Notes: generated from the sequence alone by a model not told the origin. DNA of 64,000 nt from Xanthocytophaga agilis (GCF_030068605.1 NZ_JASJOU010000013.1:62001-126000), one strand, 5' to 3'; numbered from the stretch's first letter, positions 1-8,800 are shown. Program-made: numbers and translations.

Positions 1-166
1 TGATACATGTCCCGGCCAAGGTACCCGGATTACACTTTCTTTCAAGCCTTAATATATTTACCAGATACAAAACAAAAAACAGGTTTCTTCATTTATATAA
101 CATATTTTTATCCTTTCTTCGATTACAAAACACATTTTCCAAAGCCTGTTCAATTAAGTACCTACC

Positions 167-817
167 ATGAAAAATGCCCCATTGAGAGTTGCCATTGCAG
201 AAGATAATCATTCATATAGAGAAGGACTCGTATTTATGCTTCAACTCTCTGATGATTTTGAGTGCGTGGGTAACTACTCTTCTGGCGCGGACCTGCTTAG
301 GGACTTACCACATATTCAACCGCAGGTGATTCTGATGGATATTGAAATGCCGCACATGGATGGTATTACCTGTACACAAAAAATCAAGGCACTGCCAGCC
401 TTTCAACATGTTCATATAGTGATACTAAGCATTTTGGAGGAGAATGACAAAGTTCTGGAAGCTATTGTAGCAGGAGCCTCAGGCTATCTGCTCAAAGGTG
501 AAAAGCCAGAAAATATCCTGATTGCCCTCCAGCAAGTATACAATGGGGGTTCGTTTATGAGTGCCAATATTGCCCGTAAAGTACTCTCACTGATTCGTCT
601 TTCCCACCAAATCCCTGCTGAAAAAATAGAACTGAATGAACGGGAAACTCAGGTACTCAACGGCCTGGTAGAAGGACTTAGCTACAAAATGATTGGGGAT
701 AAGTATGCCATGGCAATAGATACAGTACGAGGATATATCAAACGTATCTACGAAAAGCTACAGGTTCATTCCCGCTCAGAAGCCGTAGCCAAAGCGTTAA
801 AAAACAAACTAGTTTAA
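167..817 (+). CDS. NarL/FixJ-type response regulator (REC + LuxR HTH)
   Basis: A 216-residue two-domain response regulator, probably a cytoplasmic DNA-binding output protein of a two-component system. The receiver domain spans about residues 6-125. The acidic pocket is AEDN near residues 11-14, the phosphoacceptor is Asp58 in ILMDIEMPHMDG, and a conserved Lys follows in SGYLLKGEKP. The C-terminal LuxR helix-turn-helix covers about 150-212 (LNERETQVLNGLVEGLSYKM, then TVRGYIKRIYEKL). Length is normal for the family. The start at 167 sits directly before the receiver domain; an overlapping frame beginning at 7 has no support. No cognate kinase lies inside the window, so the partner may be to the left. 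The gene is convergent with the serine hydrolase at 1127-3007, and the gap holds a 28-bp-period repeat array. Confidence 0.93.
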   Translation: MKNAPLRVAIAEDNHSYREGLVFMLQLSDDFECVGNYSSGADLLRDLPHIQPQVILMDIEMPHMDGITCTQKIKALPAFQHVHIVILSILEENDKVLEAIVAGASGYLLKGEKPENILIALQQVYNGGSFMSANIARKVLSLIRLSHQIPAEKIELNERETQVLNGLVEGLSYKMIGDKYAMAIDTVRGYIKRIYEKLQVHSRSEAVAKALKNKLV

Positions 818-904
818 TCACCAATCTATACTCTATATTCAACTAACTTTCTGCTCTGTCAGTAATTCGAGTCTGATAGCGTTGATTTGAATCCATTTTC
901 AATG

Positions 905-1034
905 TGATCAGAGTTCAAATCACTCTCAAAAAACATCTATATTCCGATCCTATGTCAGAGATATTCAAACTCCAGTCACATTGAAGGAATATCCGAACGC
1001 TGTTCACGTTCCTTATTGACTGAAGTTTGAATAC
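905..1034. repeat. 28-bp-period array of 18-bp quasi-palindromes, locus 1
   Basis: Five units start at 905, 933, 961, 989 and 1017, exactly 28 bp apart. Examples are TGATCAGAGTTCAAATCA (905), ATATTCAAACTCCAGTCA (961) and ATATCCGAACGCTGTTCA (989). Each 18-bp unit tends to begin TGA or ATA, to end TCA, and to have a GAATTC-like or GAGTTC-like core; a 10-bp AT-rich spacer follows. The array lies between two convergent genes. The same architecture recurs near 10.5, 46.9 and 63.1 kb. Units are degenerate in sequence but strict in spacing. Function unknown. Confidence 0.75.
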
Positions 1035-1126
1035 TATAAAGCAAAAAAGGTTGATCAATTTGTTTAAGTAGAGTTACTACGATAACCAACAGCTAGTAGC
1101 CATAGTAAGAAGATCATACAATTGAT

Positions 1127-3007
1127 CTATAAAGCCCAAACTCTAACGCCTATCCACCCATGCATCAAGAGCAGAATAGCTAGGTATGTCAGGAAGAATG
1201 CGTTAAACGCCAGTATACCTCTGATCCATGAGCTTTTTAAGTGTGTCCATTGTTTTATAAGCAATCCCAGACCTGTAAAAGCAAACAAACCAAAACAGAG
1301 GGAAGTGAAAAAGATAGTTACCGATGTCAGATTGATGGAGTTAAAGGCAATCCGGTTTGTATAGTCTGTAACAGTCGTTATCCTAAATGCGATCACACCT
1401 GATAGAACCGCCATCCCAGGTAAAAGTCCAACCAGAATCTGACTCCGGCTTACCTTTCTAACTAATACCATAACCAACCATACCAGTACCCATATCACTG
1501 ATAATACGATTGCAAGTGCAGACAGACCCAGAAGAAGTTGCTGAATCAGTACTGGCAGATAGGACGTCTTCTCATAATACTGGTGCATATCAGACTGTAA
1601 AAATGGATTTCCATTTTCATCCAGTCCAACTACCACCGACGCCTGATGTTCATATTTTCGTTTGAATAACCGATCTTTAACCCATTCTACGGTGTCAGCC
1701 CTTCCCAATAAAGGCTTTATAATCAGTCCACCTTCCCATTGGGAGAGCTTTACTACTCCAATGATTCGCTGAAGAAAGTTCCACTGTTCACTTCGAACAT
1801 TTATCGGTTTATAGTAACCCGGATAATCCCTTAAAACAGGTTTTGTTGGCTGTTGCACCAATGTAGCAGGCACAAAGTCGGGTAACTCCCTCGTCAGAAA
1901 GTTTTCAATCAAAACAGAAATCCGCCACATGCCTTTTCCTCCATTATTTGCAATCGCATAGCCAATCCGGTGCCGACGGTCATAATTAACTAATGACTCA
2001 AACCCATCTCCTCCTCCGGCATGCCCTCTGAAATTAGCCTTGGGATGATTATAAAATGTACTATTACCTAGAGCATAGCCAATCTGAAGTCCTTCTCTGG
2101 CTCCGGCTGTACTATGAATGGTTTCCATTGCAGACAAATACGTTGTATCCAGCCATTGCTCACCATGTATATTCCAGTCATTCAGAAAAAAACGAAGGTA
2201 TTGGGTCATGTCTTCGGCACAGGAATGCAAAGCACTGGCGGCTCCATTCCCGGTTGGGACAAAAAATGGAAACGGAATGTAATGACCATCAGCAAACCGA
2301 TACCCACGGGCATACCTCTTCTCCTCTTTGATTCTCAGATCAAAGTCAGAATAATGCATTCCTAATGGTTCCAGAAGTATCTTTTGAAGATAACTATCCC
2401 AAGACATACCTGAATATTTCTCAATCAGATATCCTACTATGGTGTAATTGGGATTGGCATACGAACTAACCAGTCCTGGCTTCCATCTTGCTATCAGACA
2501 GGTTTGATAAAAGTTGACGGCATCTATCCCCTTCAGATCATGGATGGATGTATTATGTATCATATTCAGATGCGTATCATCAAAACCACTGGAGTGTTCG
2601 AGCAGATGTACCAGCCGTACCGGATGAGTACTTTCCCATGGATTAGTATAAACCAATTCCGGAGCAATGTCTCTCAGTTTATCCTGTAAGTGTAATGACC
2701 CACTTTGTATGAGCCTAAGTATAGCCAGTGCTGTAAACATCTTGGTGATAGAATACAAATGAAATAATGTCTTACCATCTACCTTTTGTCCAGACTCCAC
2801 AACAGACACTCCTAAACCACCTGAAAATAAAACAGAGTCTTTCGAAACAATGGATACCATCAGTCCGGGCATCTTTTCTTCCTGCATTACTTTTTCAATC
2901 TCATGAATCAACTCAGGTAGTGTTTCGGGAGAAGAATTGGACTGGGCAAACAACGAATGAACGGATATAAGAAATACCCAGAAACATACAGACAAATATC
3001 TTTTCAT
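1127..3007 (-). CDS. Class C beta-lactamase-family serine hydrolase with C-terminal membrane segments
   Basis: A 626-residue penicillin-binding-protein/beta-lactamase-fold hydrolase. A signal peptide (residues 1-21, ending SLFAQ) predicts export. The catalytic motifs are visible: S86-I-T-K89 (SxxK), Y183-A-N185 (YxN) and H329-A-G331 in place of KTG. After the catalytic domain, about residues 490-626 hold four strongly hydrophobic stretches, so the enzyme is likely anchored in the inner membrane with its active site in the periplasm. Proteins of this family include esterases, D-aminopeptidases and peptidoglycan-modifying enzymes; the substrate cannot be read from sequence. It is monocistronic and convergent with the regulator at 167-817. 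A second, unanchored hydrolase of the same fold is at 7287-8456, with a promoter relic between them. Confidence 0.9.
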   Translation of the reverse strand: MKRYLSVCFWVFLISVHSLFAQSNSSPETLPELIHEIEKVMQEEKMPGLMVSIVSKDSVLFSGGLGVSVVESGQKVDGKTLFHLYSITKMFTALAILRLIQSGSLHLQDKLRDIAPELVYTNPWESTHPVRLVHLLEHSSGFDDTHLNMIHNTSIHDLKGIDAVNFYQTCLIARWKPGLVSSYANPNYTIVGYLIEKYSGMSWDSYLQKILLEPLGMHYSDFDLRIKEEKRYARGYRFADGHYIPFPFFVPTGNGAASALHSCAEDMTQYLRFFLNDWNIHGEQWLDTTYLSAMETIHSTAGAREGLQIGYALGNSTFYNHPKANFRGHAGGGDGFESLVNYDRRHRIGYAIANNGGKGMWRISVLIENFLTRELPDFVPATLVQQPTKPVLRDYPGYYKPINVRSEQWNFLQRIIGVVKLSQWEGGLIIKPLLGRADTVEWVKDRLFKRKYEHQASVVVGLDENGNPFLQSDMHQYYEKTSYLPVLIQQLLLGLSALAIVLSVIWVLVWLVMVLVRKVSRSQILVGLLPGMAVLSGVIAFRITTVTDYTNRIAFNSINLTSVTIFFTSLCFGLFAFTGLGLLIKQWTHLKSSWIRGILAFNAFFLTYLAILLLMHGWIGVRVWAL

Positions 3008-3180
3008 AGGAATAAAAGGATAACACAGGTTAGTGAGATAAACCGTTTTGCTATAACAATTGCAAGCGGAAGTCTAAATATATGATACTACATTCTGTAT
3101 GGTGTTCCGTTGGATCCAACCGAACATAAGAAGAACAGATTTATCCTTTAGTCTATGAGCCTCACCACTTTCTATACCTC

Positions 3181-3325
3181 CAATTACACATATTGATGTC
3201 TTGAACACACTCCATACCCATTCTACCTTTGTTTCGGTAGCTGAGCAAGGATTCAACTGAACAATTCTAACTATGATTATCAACGTGTCTTTTTATCACT
3301 CATTTACCTTCAACCCGCTTCCTAG
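3181..3325 (+). promoter_or_regulatory. Orphan promoter and leader relic (copy 1 of an extended promoter)
   Basis: TTG at 3202-3204, a 20-bp spacer and TACCTTTG at 3225-3232 form a Bacteroidota-type promoter. The block from about 3184 (TTACACATATTgATGTCTTG) to the -7 is nearly identical to those at 7169 and 8801. Similarity to the 7169 copy continues into the leader and the start of its gene (CTTCAACCCG at 3311-3320 versus 7290-7299). No intact gene follows: the reading frame is lost and the next coding remnant is part of an unrelated SDR. It is therefore probably the decayed 5' end of a duplicated lipoprotein gene. Confidence 0.6.
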
Positions 3326-3393
3326 AAGCCGGTTCTCTTACTTGCACCACAAACGCGATATCAGAGTATAAAAGCGATAAATCTCACAAGGGT

Positions 3394-3588
3394 ATGTCAA
3401 TCAGGAACAGTAAGCAATCCGGCGATCCGCAGAAACTAGTCGAGGAGCTTGTTAATCTGGTAAATATGAGCCCTCCTGTCCATCTGATCTTAGGTCCTGA
3501 CAGCTATAAATTGATCAAGGATAAAAAGGCTAAGAATATGGAAGAGTTTGAGACTTACAAAGAAATCACCATGTCTACCAACTTATAA
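3394..3588 (+). pseudogene. C-terminal remnant of a short-chain dehydrogenase/reductase
   Basis: The 64-residue frame looks like only the last quarter of a classical SDR. It has the SGDPQKLVEELVNLV helix, the HLILGPDSYKLIK strand-helix and the terminal E-x-Y-K-x-x-T-x-STNL tail typical of SDR oxidoreductases that co-occur with AraC regulators. The Rossmann TGxxxGxG motif and the YxxxK active site are absent, and no in-frame upstream sequence encodes them. It sits downstream of a promoter/leader relic that belongs to a different gene family, so the locus looks like a deletion junction. The alternative, a genuine small protein, is less likely because similarity starts mid-fold. An intact SDR is present at 21263-22066. 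Confidence 0.65.
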
Positions 3589-3614
3589 GACGTTGATTTA
3601 CTAATTCAAAACTT

Positions 3615-4382
3615 TTAACGTTTATCCAGCCAATGAAGGAACTGGCTGGTTTTATCTTTCCCAACCAACAGCTTTTCTTCAACGGGAACGGTCAGTTTCA
3701 CCCATAGCTTCCTGGAAAAGTAATGTTCCACTTCTTTAATTGCACGAAAACAAATAAGGAATTGACGATTCAATCTGAAAAAGTCTTTTTCCGGCAATTG
3801 TGATGCGGTCTGATCAAGTGACTGATCAACAGGATACCATTCGTTGTCAAATGTCACTATCCGGGTTTCTTCGTTATGGACAAAGAAATATGCGATATCA
3901 GAGGTATCAATGGTTAGGTATTTGGTGCCTTTATAAACTAAAAAGCTTTTCTTGCCGTCGGTTTCCTGCGAAGCTTTGATCATTTTAGCCAGATAAGCCT
4001 CAGCAAAATTTTGGTTCTTTGTCGGCTTAGTTAACAGATCTAATTTATCGAATGCCGCTGTGATATCCGCTCCATTAAAAGGCTTTAAGATATATGCTAT
4101 TCCATTTGTTTTGAAAGCCTCTAACGCGTATTCGTTGAAGGCTGTGCAAAAGATGACAGGAGCTGGCACTTTAATTTTCCCAAAGATCTCAAAAGAAAGG
4201 CCGTCGGATAATTGTATGTCCATGAAAATTAAATCAGGTACCGGATTAGTCTCTAAAAAGGCAATGGCTGAGCGAACACTTTGAACGGGGCCGCTTATTT
4301 GCACATCAGGTTTTACAGATGTAATCAATTTTATCAAAGCCCTTGCAGCTTTTAATTCGTCCTCAACGACTAAAATTTTCAT
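3615..4382 (-). CDS. LytTR-family response regulator
   Basis: A response regulator of about 255 residues. The receiver domain (MKILVVEDE..., phosphoacceptor Asp55 in LIFMDIQLSDG, Lys in ILKPF) is followed by a C-terminal LytTR DNA-binding domain (about 150-255; FLVYKGTKYLTIDTSDIAYF ... FFRLNRQFLI). I chose the start at 4382 because MKILVVEDE is the canonical receiver N-terminus and overlaps the kinase gene by 20 bp. A longer frame to 4421 adds 13 residues with no family support. It is the last gene of the operon 6809->3615, after its LytS-type kinase and two P460/haem proteins, and is the likely transcriptional output of that system. Confidence 0.92.
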   Translation of the reverse strand: MKILVVEDELKAARALIKLITSVKPDVQISGPVQSVRSAIAFLETNPVPDLIFMDIQLSDGLSFEIFGKIKVPAPVIFCTAFNEYALEAFKTNGIAYILKPFNGADITAAFDKLDLLTKPTKNQNFAEAYLAKMIKASQETDGKKSFLVYKGTKYLTIDTSDIAYFFVHNEETRIVTFDNEWYPVDQSLDQTASQLPEKDFFRLNRQFLICFRAIKEVEHYFSRKLWVKLTVPVEEKLLVGKDKTSQFLHWLDKR

Positions 4383-5406
4383 AAACTGGTAATTTGACGG
4401 TGAAATATTTGCCCGAATCATTTACGATTATAGGCATTCCGGTGATATGTTGGTATCGTTGATTCACGTTTTGCAAACCCAGGTTTGTTGATGGCTCCGT
4501 TAATGATTTTACCTGTAAATTGTTTCGTATCACAATATAATCTTCATCCGAAAATATTTCGATATGTAAGGGCAGGTCAATAGCGATCACGTTGTGTTTA
4601 ACTGCGTTCTCGACAAGGAGTTGAAGTACGAAAGGTGGCACAAACGATGCTTTATGGCCTGCAGTAAGTTTAACATCAATATGAATGCCTTCTTCAAACC
4701 GGGCATGGAGCAGGAAGAAAAACGAATCAAGTAGCTTCAACTCCTCTTCCATACTAACTACATCGAGTTTTTTGGTGTCGAGAGATGCCCGATAAAAGTT
4801 CGAAAGCTTGACAATAAAGTCTGACGCGTGCTCATCGCCAATATCGACCATTGATTTTAACGTATTCAGGCTGTTGAACAGGAAGTGCGGGTTAATCTGT
4901 TGCTTCAAAAGTTCGAATTGTGCAGCGAGATGATCGGACTTGATTCTTTCCAGTTCAACTGCAATAACCTGGTTGGCATAACTTTGATATAGTAAATACA
5001 GAAACAAATAAATTGTGAGATTGATCAGTATCCCTCGGAATTGATACATTAAGATCATTGATCCGAACCCATAGGATGAAAAGAACAACTGATTGATGAT
5101 AACAAGAATCGCCATAAAGATTATTCCTAAAGCGAGGCTTTTCACCAGTCTCAGACCAAAAAACCTTGTGGTAATGTTCCCAATCAGCACTCTTGGCAAC
5201 GTAAAAAGATTATAATACCAGACAAACAGCGAAAAGCTAAAGGCGATCAACGAATCAATGGCGACTTCTCCAAAACTGATGTTTAACCGCAGGATTTTCG
5301 GAATAGAAGCTAATACCCCCATCACGAACGCGCTTACCCAGATAACCAGTGAAGAAACTGTAAAAGACTTTCTGTTAGATGAGGTTAAATATTTACCAAG
5401 TATCAT
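4363..5406 (-). CDS. LytS/YehU-family sensor histidine kinase
   Basis: A 347-residue inner-membrane sensor kinase. Four or five hydrophobic segments occupy about residues 15-145, followed by the His_kinase domain (QQINPHFLFNSLNTLKSMV, phosphoacceptor His174) and a HATPase region with an N-box (LVENAVKHNV) and a glycine motif (NLGLQNVNQRY). No periplasmic sensor domain is visible, so the membrane bundle probably senses directly or through a partner. The start overlaps the end of the P460-like lipoprotein gene by 4 bp, and the stop overlaps the response-regulator gene by 20 bp, implying translational coupling and a dedicated two-component pair. Confidence 0.93.
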   Translation of the reverse strand: MILGKYLTSSNRKSFTVSSLVIWVSAFVMGVLASIPKILRLNISFGEVAIDSLIAFSFSLFVWYYNLFTLPRVLIGNITTRFFGLRLVKSLALGIIFMAILVIINQLFFSSYGFGSMILMYQFRGILINLTIYLFLYLLYQSYANQVIAVELERIKSDHLAAQFELLKQQINPHFLFNSLNTLKSMVDIGDEHASDFIVKLSNFYRASLDTKKLDVVSMEEELKLLDSFFFLLHARFEEGIHIDVKLTAGHKASFVPPFVLQLLVENAVKHNVIAIDLPLHIEIFSDEDYIVIRNNLQVKSLTEPSTNLGLQNVNQRYQHITGMPIIVNDSGKYFTVKLPVYENFSR

Positions 5407-5879
5407 GGAGTCAAGGATGCTTCCTGTGAAATTATAAAATTGACCCTATCGCTTGCACCTAAAGTATCACTTACAGGCGTAAGCGATTTGCCAAGTAATT
5501 TCCTATAGTGAAGTTCCGTTTTTTGTTGATTGTTGCCTACCTCCAGTATTTCAACAGCTAAAAGGTCGCCGGGAATGTTGGCACCAAACCAATGCTTGTC
5601 ACATTGCTGTTTCCACGTTACCAAGGTAAACTTTTCGCCCAGGCTTGGTTTTTTCAAATGTTGCATAGCAGACTGGTAAGCTATTTCATTTCCGTAAAGA
5701 AGTGATGTGGTACTATCGTGACGATTCAACATAGTAGTTATCACCTTCAAGTTTTTTCCAGATATATCAAATGTTTCCGGAATGGATGCTTTTGTATTAA
5801 TCAGTTCCTCTTTTTGCTTAGTAGGTCCGCAGGAAAAAAGAAACAACACGGCTATAAATATTGTTGAATGTGATTTCAT
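5403..5879 (-). CDS. Lipoprotein related to the cytochrome P460 fold, without a haem motif
   Basis: A 158-residue predicted lipoprotein (signal ending FLFSC17). Its central part (LLYGNEIAYQSA ... GEKFTLVTWKQQ ... LLAVEILE) aligns with the P460 domain of the neighbouring 308-residue protein (IIYGNDIAVKAV ... GTIFAKAAWDEL ... FKQVEYMI). The CxxCH haem motif of that neighbour is missing, so it is either a haem-free paralogue or a binding partner. It lies 3 bp downstream of the cytochrome gene and overlaps the kinase by 4 bp. I infer a sensory accessory role from this context only. Confidence 0.6.
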   Translation of the reverse strand: MKSHSTIFIAVLFLFSCGPTKQKEELINTKASIPETFDISGKNLKVITTMLNRHDSTTSLLYGNEIAYQSAMQHLKKPSLGEKFTLVTWKQQCDKHWFGANIPGDLLAVEILEVGNNQQKTELHYRKLLGKSLTPVSDTLGASDRVNFIISQEASLTP

Positions 5880-5882
5880 GAG

Positions 5883-6809
5883 TTAATTTTTAATAGGAAA
5901 AGTGAATACCAAGTCATTATCGCTCATAGGCTTATGACAGTTGATGCATTCTTGCGTAAACAGTATAGTTTTGCCGTAGGGAACAAGTTTAGGCGTTTTA
6001 AAGCGGGCAAAGCCCCACCCGTTTGTTTTGGAAAAGCGTTTGCTGTCCTTGATCATATACTCAACTTGCTTAAATGCCCCAGTCTTAACATTTCCGTCTT
6101 TATCTTCAAGTTCATCCCAAGCGGCTTTTGCGAAGATAGTTCCGTCTGGCCATGGATTGATGTTATGCGATCTTACGGCTTTTACTGCGATATCATTACC
6201 ATAAATAATTCTTAGAGTACCGTTGTCAAATCGCTCGGATGTGCTGATGACCTGCCAGTTCTTGTAGTCAGGAATATAGGTAATGCCATTTAAAGACTTG
6301 GGAAGTGTCTCGTCTGAACCTGCATTAGAGTGATATTGTTTTTGCAAATCATTCAACTTTGAGGTATCACCTATATCTCTTTTAACCATTCCCTGTAAAT
6401 AGTTTTTAAGAATCAACAGATCTTGTGCTGAAACATGGGAATCCTGATGAACAAAAGAGTAACTTGCTATTGGCATTGCTCCTTGCTCAATTTGGTTGAC
6501 GGACTCCCAAAGTTTCGCCTTTTGATCTGGCTTAGCTAATTTATCCCACTCGGAAAAATTCAAAACCTTTCTACCGTCTTTAATGTGGTTTGACACCGTC
6601 GAATAAATTGGTTGAATCTGGTCATACCAGCGAAGATTGGTTTCATTCGAATGACAATCATAGCATGCCCGAACCAAAATACTCTTCACTTGTGGTGGTG
6701 CCGTAAAATCATGTGTAACAGGTGGATTTTGAATCTTTGGCCGGAATAGCTGCATAATCGCAAAAACCCCACCAAGGACTAAGGCCGAAATGATGATTAT
6801 TTTCTTCAT
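5883..6809 (-). CDS. Haem-binding domain plus cytochrome P460 fusion
   Basis: A 308-residue exported or membrane-anchored protein with an N-terminal hydrophobic segment (residues 3-20). Residues about 40-145 match the small haem-binding domain of Bacteroidota, with C49-Y-D-C52-H53 and the region around RWYDQIQPIYSTVSNHI. Residues about 175-305 match cytochrome P460, with the second CxxCH at C288-I-N-C291-H292 near the C-terminus. P460 haemoproteins act on hydroxylamine or nitric oxide, but many Bacteroidota homologues are uncharacterised. It is the first gene of a four-gene operon ending in a LytS/LytTR pair, which suggests redox or reactive-nitrogen sensing in the periplasm (inference). Confidence 0.85.
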   Translation of the reverse strand: MKKIIIISALVLGGVFAIMQLFRPKIQNPPVTHDFTAPPQVKSILVRACYDCHSNETNLRWYDQIQPIYSTVSNHIKDGRKVLNFSEWDKLAKPDQKAKLWESVNQIEQGAMPIASYSFVHQDSHVSAQDLLILKNYLQGMVKRDIGDTSKLNDLQKQYHSNAGSDETLPKSLNGITYIPDYKNWQVISTSERFDNGTLRIIYGNDIAVKAVRSHNINPWPDGTIFAKAAWDELEDKDGNVKTGAFKQVEYMIKDSKRFSKTNGWGFARFKTPKLVPYGKTILFTQECINCHKPMSDNDLVFTFPIKN

Positions 6810-7168
6810 AAATATAAATCAGTAATTGAATGACAGTACAAAGGATAAATAAGTTTTCCAAAGAATAAAGTGTAAAACCTTAAAACTGGCGAATTGAATC
6901 TTCAATCCGGCAATTTGAAAGGTCATCTGGCTTCAATCTCAACTTAGCTTTGCGACCTGGCTGATCGTCTAGACTTTAAAATCTAGCATACTGCAACAAC
7001 GCGATTTATTCATTTCCGAATTTAAACGGCAAGTTGGCCGACTTAACATCAGTTTTGCCTGTCCATCAAGTTCCATATTCTCAAGAAAGAACGGTGTAGT
7101 AAATCTATAGCAAGTAAGTTGGATTCAAATTTGGCAGTTCACTCCAGATAAACTTCTCTCATAAGCAT
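6810..7168. other. Intergenic region, no gene seen
   Basis: About 360 bp between the divergent haem-protein operon and the serine hydrolase gene. I see no coding frame with family similarity. It should hold the promoter of the minus-strand operon. A short inverted repeat, CTAGA-ctttaaaa-TCTAG, lies near 6970-6986; too little structure is present to call a site. Confidence 0.4.
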
Positions 7169-7216
7169 TTACACATATTCATGTCTTGAATGCCCTTCAT
7201 ACCCATTCTACCTTTG
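7169..7216 (+). promoter_or_regulatory. Extended promoter of the lipoprotein hydrolase gene (copy 2)
   Basis: TTG at 7186-7188, a 20-bp spacer and TACCTTTG at 7209-7216. The upstream block TTACACATATTcATGTCTTG is shared with the copies at 3184 and 8801, as is CATACCCATTCTACCTTTG with copy 1. Conservation beyond the core promoter suggests a binding site for a common regulator just upstream of and overlapping the -33 element. Confidence 0.75.
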
Positions 7217-7286
7217 TCCTATTACCTGATTAGTGTATCAGACAAAATAATTCCAAACACAATTACTCATACTATCTTTTCACTCA

Positions 7287-8456
7287 ATGATCTTCAACCC
7301 GTTTATGAAACTATTGTCCAAAGTACTTACCCTATGTTTTACTTTTTGTCTACTCACTGCCTGCGATACTGTGGTAGAAGTATCGCCTGGCAAGGAACTG
7401 GATACTGATAAGCTGGCAGATCTGATCGAACAACGTCTCAAAGGCAATTGCGTAGGATATCAGTTTACTATTGGCTTTAAAGGAGAGAACAAAGTGATGC
7501 GGGCAGGTGGTGATGCCCGACTTGCCCCTGATGCTAATCCAAGAGCTATGTTGATTACGGATCGATATACTTTGGCGAGTGTAAGCAAAAATATCACAGC
7601 TACAGCTCTCATGCAGCTACTGGCAGCCAAAGGACTTACCCTGGATACCAAACTAGCCCCCTATCTGCCTGCTCACTGGAAGGTATCTGCTTCTTTACAA
7701 ACGGTTACATTCCGGCAACTGCTTACACATACCTCGAATCTATATGATGCCCAAACAGATTACCAAACATTGAAAAATTTTGCTGATACAGCTACACGGA
7801 ATTCACCTACTGGCTATCGCAATGTAAATTACGCGTTGTTACGTTTTGCTATTGTACATCTTTCTGGTAAAACAGTGACCAGCCTTCCCAACAATGCGAC
7901 TTCGAGTCAGCGACAACAAGTAGAGGCTAAACAGGCACAGGAATATGGTGACAATTATGTAGCTTATTGTCAGGAAAATATCTTTGGCAAAATAGGCTCC
8001 TATCCCAATGTCAACTGCAAACAGTTACCGGATAGCGATAATCCAGGCTTATGTTATCAATTCCCCAAAGATGGTAAAAATGGAGAGCCCTGGGGTGACC
8101 TCACCACTCTGGCGGCAAGCCAGGGCTGGTATATGACATCAGCTCAACTAGCCAGTTATTTTGGCAAACTTATGTACTCAACTCAGTTGCTGCCCTCTGC
8201 CACTACAACACAAATGAGAACAGAAAATATAGGCATGTTTTCAGGTCAGACACCCAAAGGATTAGCTTGTTACTCTCACAATGGGTATTATCCAGGTCAG
8301 GGCTATGGAAACAAAGGGGAATTAAATACTATCATAATTGGGTATGACAATGGTATACAGATTGCACTTATCATCAATTCCCAATACAGTAATCCAGCCT
8401 TTAATAATAACTATACGCTGGCTCTTCATGATGCTATAGATACCTGGAATAAATAA
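7287..8456 (+). CDS. Class C beta-lactamase-family serine hydrolase lipoprotein
   Basis: A 389-residue serine hydrolase. The N-terminus is a lipoprotein signal (lipobox LLTAC26), so it is probably attached to the outer membrane. The catalytic motifs are S99-V-S-K102, Y178-R-N180 and a C-terminal SHNGYY in place of the KTG/HxG box. Residues 340-389 complete the beta-sheet. Compared with the 626-residue hydrolase at 1127-3007 it lacks C-terminal membrane helices. An internal ATG at 7305 (MKLLSK) is an equally plausible start because it gives a more standard signal peptide. It is monocistronic, driven by the promoter at 7169-7216 and closed by the terminator at 8484. Confidence 0.9.
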   Translation: MIFNPFMKLLSKVLTLCFTFCLLTACDTVVEVSPGKELDTDKLADLIEQRLKGNCVGYQFTIGFKGENKVMRAGGDARLAPDANPRAMLITDRYTLASVSKNITATALMQLLAAKGLTLDTKLAPYLPAHWKVSASLQTVTFRQLLTHTSNLYDAQTDYQTLKNFADTATRNSPTGYRNVNYALLRFAIVHLSGKTVTSLPNNATSSQRQQVEAKQAQEYGDNYVAYCQENIFGKIGSYPNVNCKQLPDSDNPGLCYQFPKDGKNGEPWGDLTTLAASQGWYMTSAQLASYFGKLMYSTQLLPSATTTQMRTENIGMFSGQTPKGLACYSHNGYYPGQGYGNKGELNTIIIGYDNGIQIALIINSQYSNPAFNNNYTLALHDAIDTWNK

Positions 8457-8483
8457 ATGGCATCACTATAACATAATTTTAAC

Positions 8484-8528
8484 AGGCTCATTCATAGTCA
8501 ACTATAGACTAAGAATGAGCCTAATCTT
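8484..8528 (+). terminator. Rho-independent terminator after the hydrolase gene
   Basis: Arms AGGCTCATTC (8484-8493) and GAATGAGCCT (8513-8522) flank an inner stem TAGTC (8495-8499)/GACTA (8507-8511) with an A-A mismatch between them. A T-rich stretch follows. Confidence 0.8.
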
Positions 8529-8800
8529 TTGTCATAAACTATCTTCAAAATAGTAAGTATCCACTCATTTTGTATAAATCAAAAATACCCTGATATACCC
8601 TCTCACCAACTTACTTTTTTCAACCACTTTCCTGGTTTGTCCGTGGCGCACACATGATAATGGATCTTTTATTGAGTCTTTTCTATCCTTTAAAGAACTT
8701 CCCTTACTAAAAGTTTGCTCTCAAATTTTCCTTTCTGACAACCAAAGCAACGATCCATCAACCATCACCTTGCTTTTCACACTCACCTGATTGACAACCA

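Noticed and set aside
1122-1364. 80-codon plus-strand frame
   Set aside because: Antisense to the 3' end of the serine hydrolase, in the region that encodes membrane helices; no independent support.
6820-6870. TATCCTTTG and similar as promoter of the P460/LytS operon
   Set aside because: The spacing inside the element is TA-n3-TTTG, one base longer than TAnnTTTG, and no TTG lies at the right distance.
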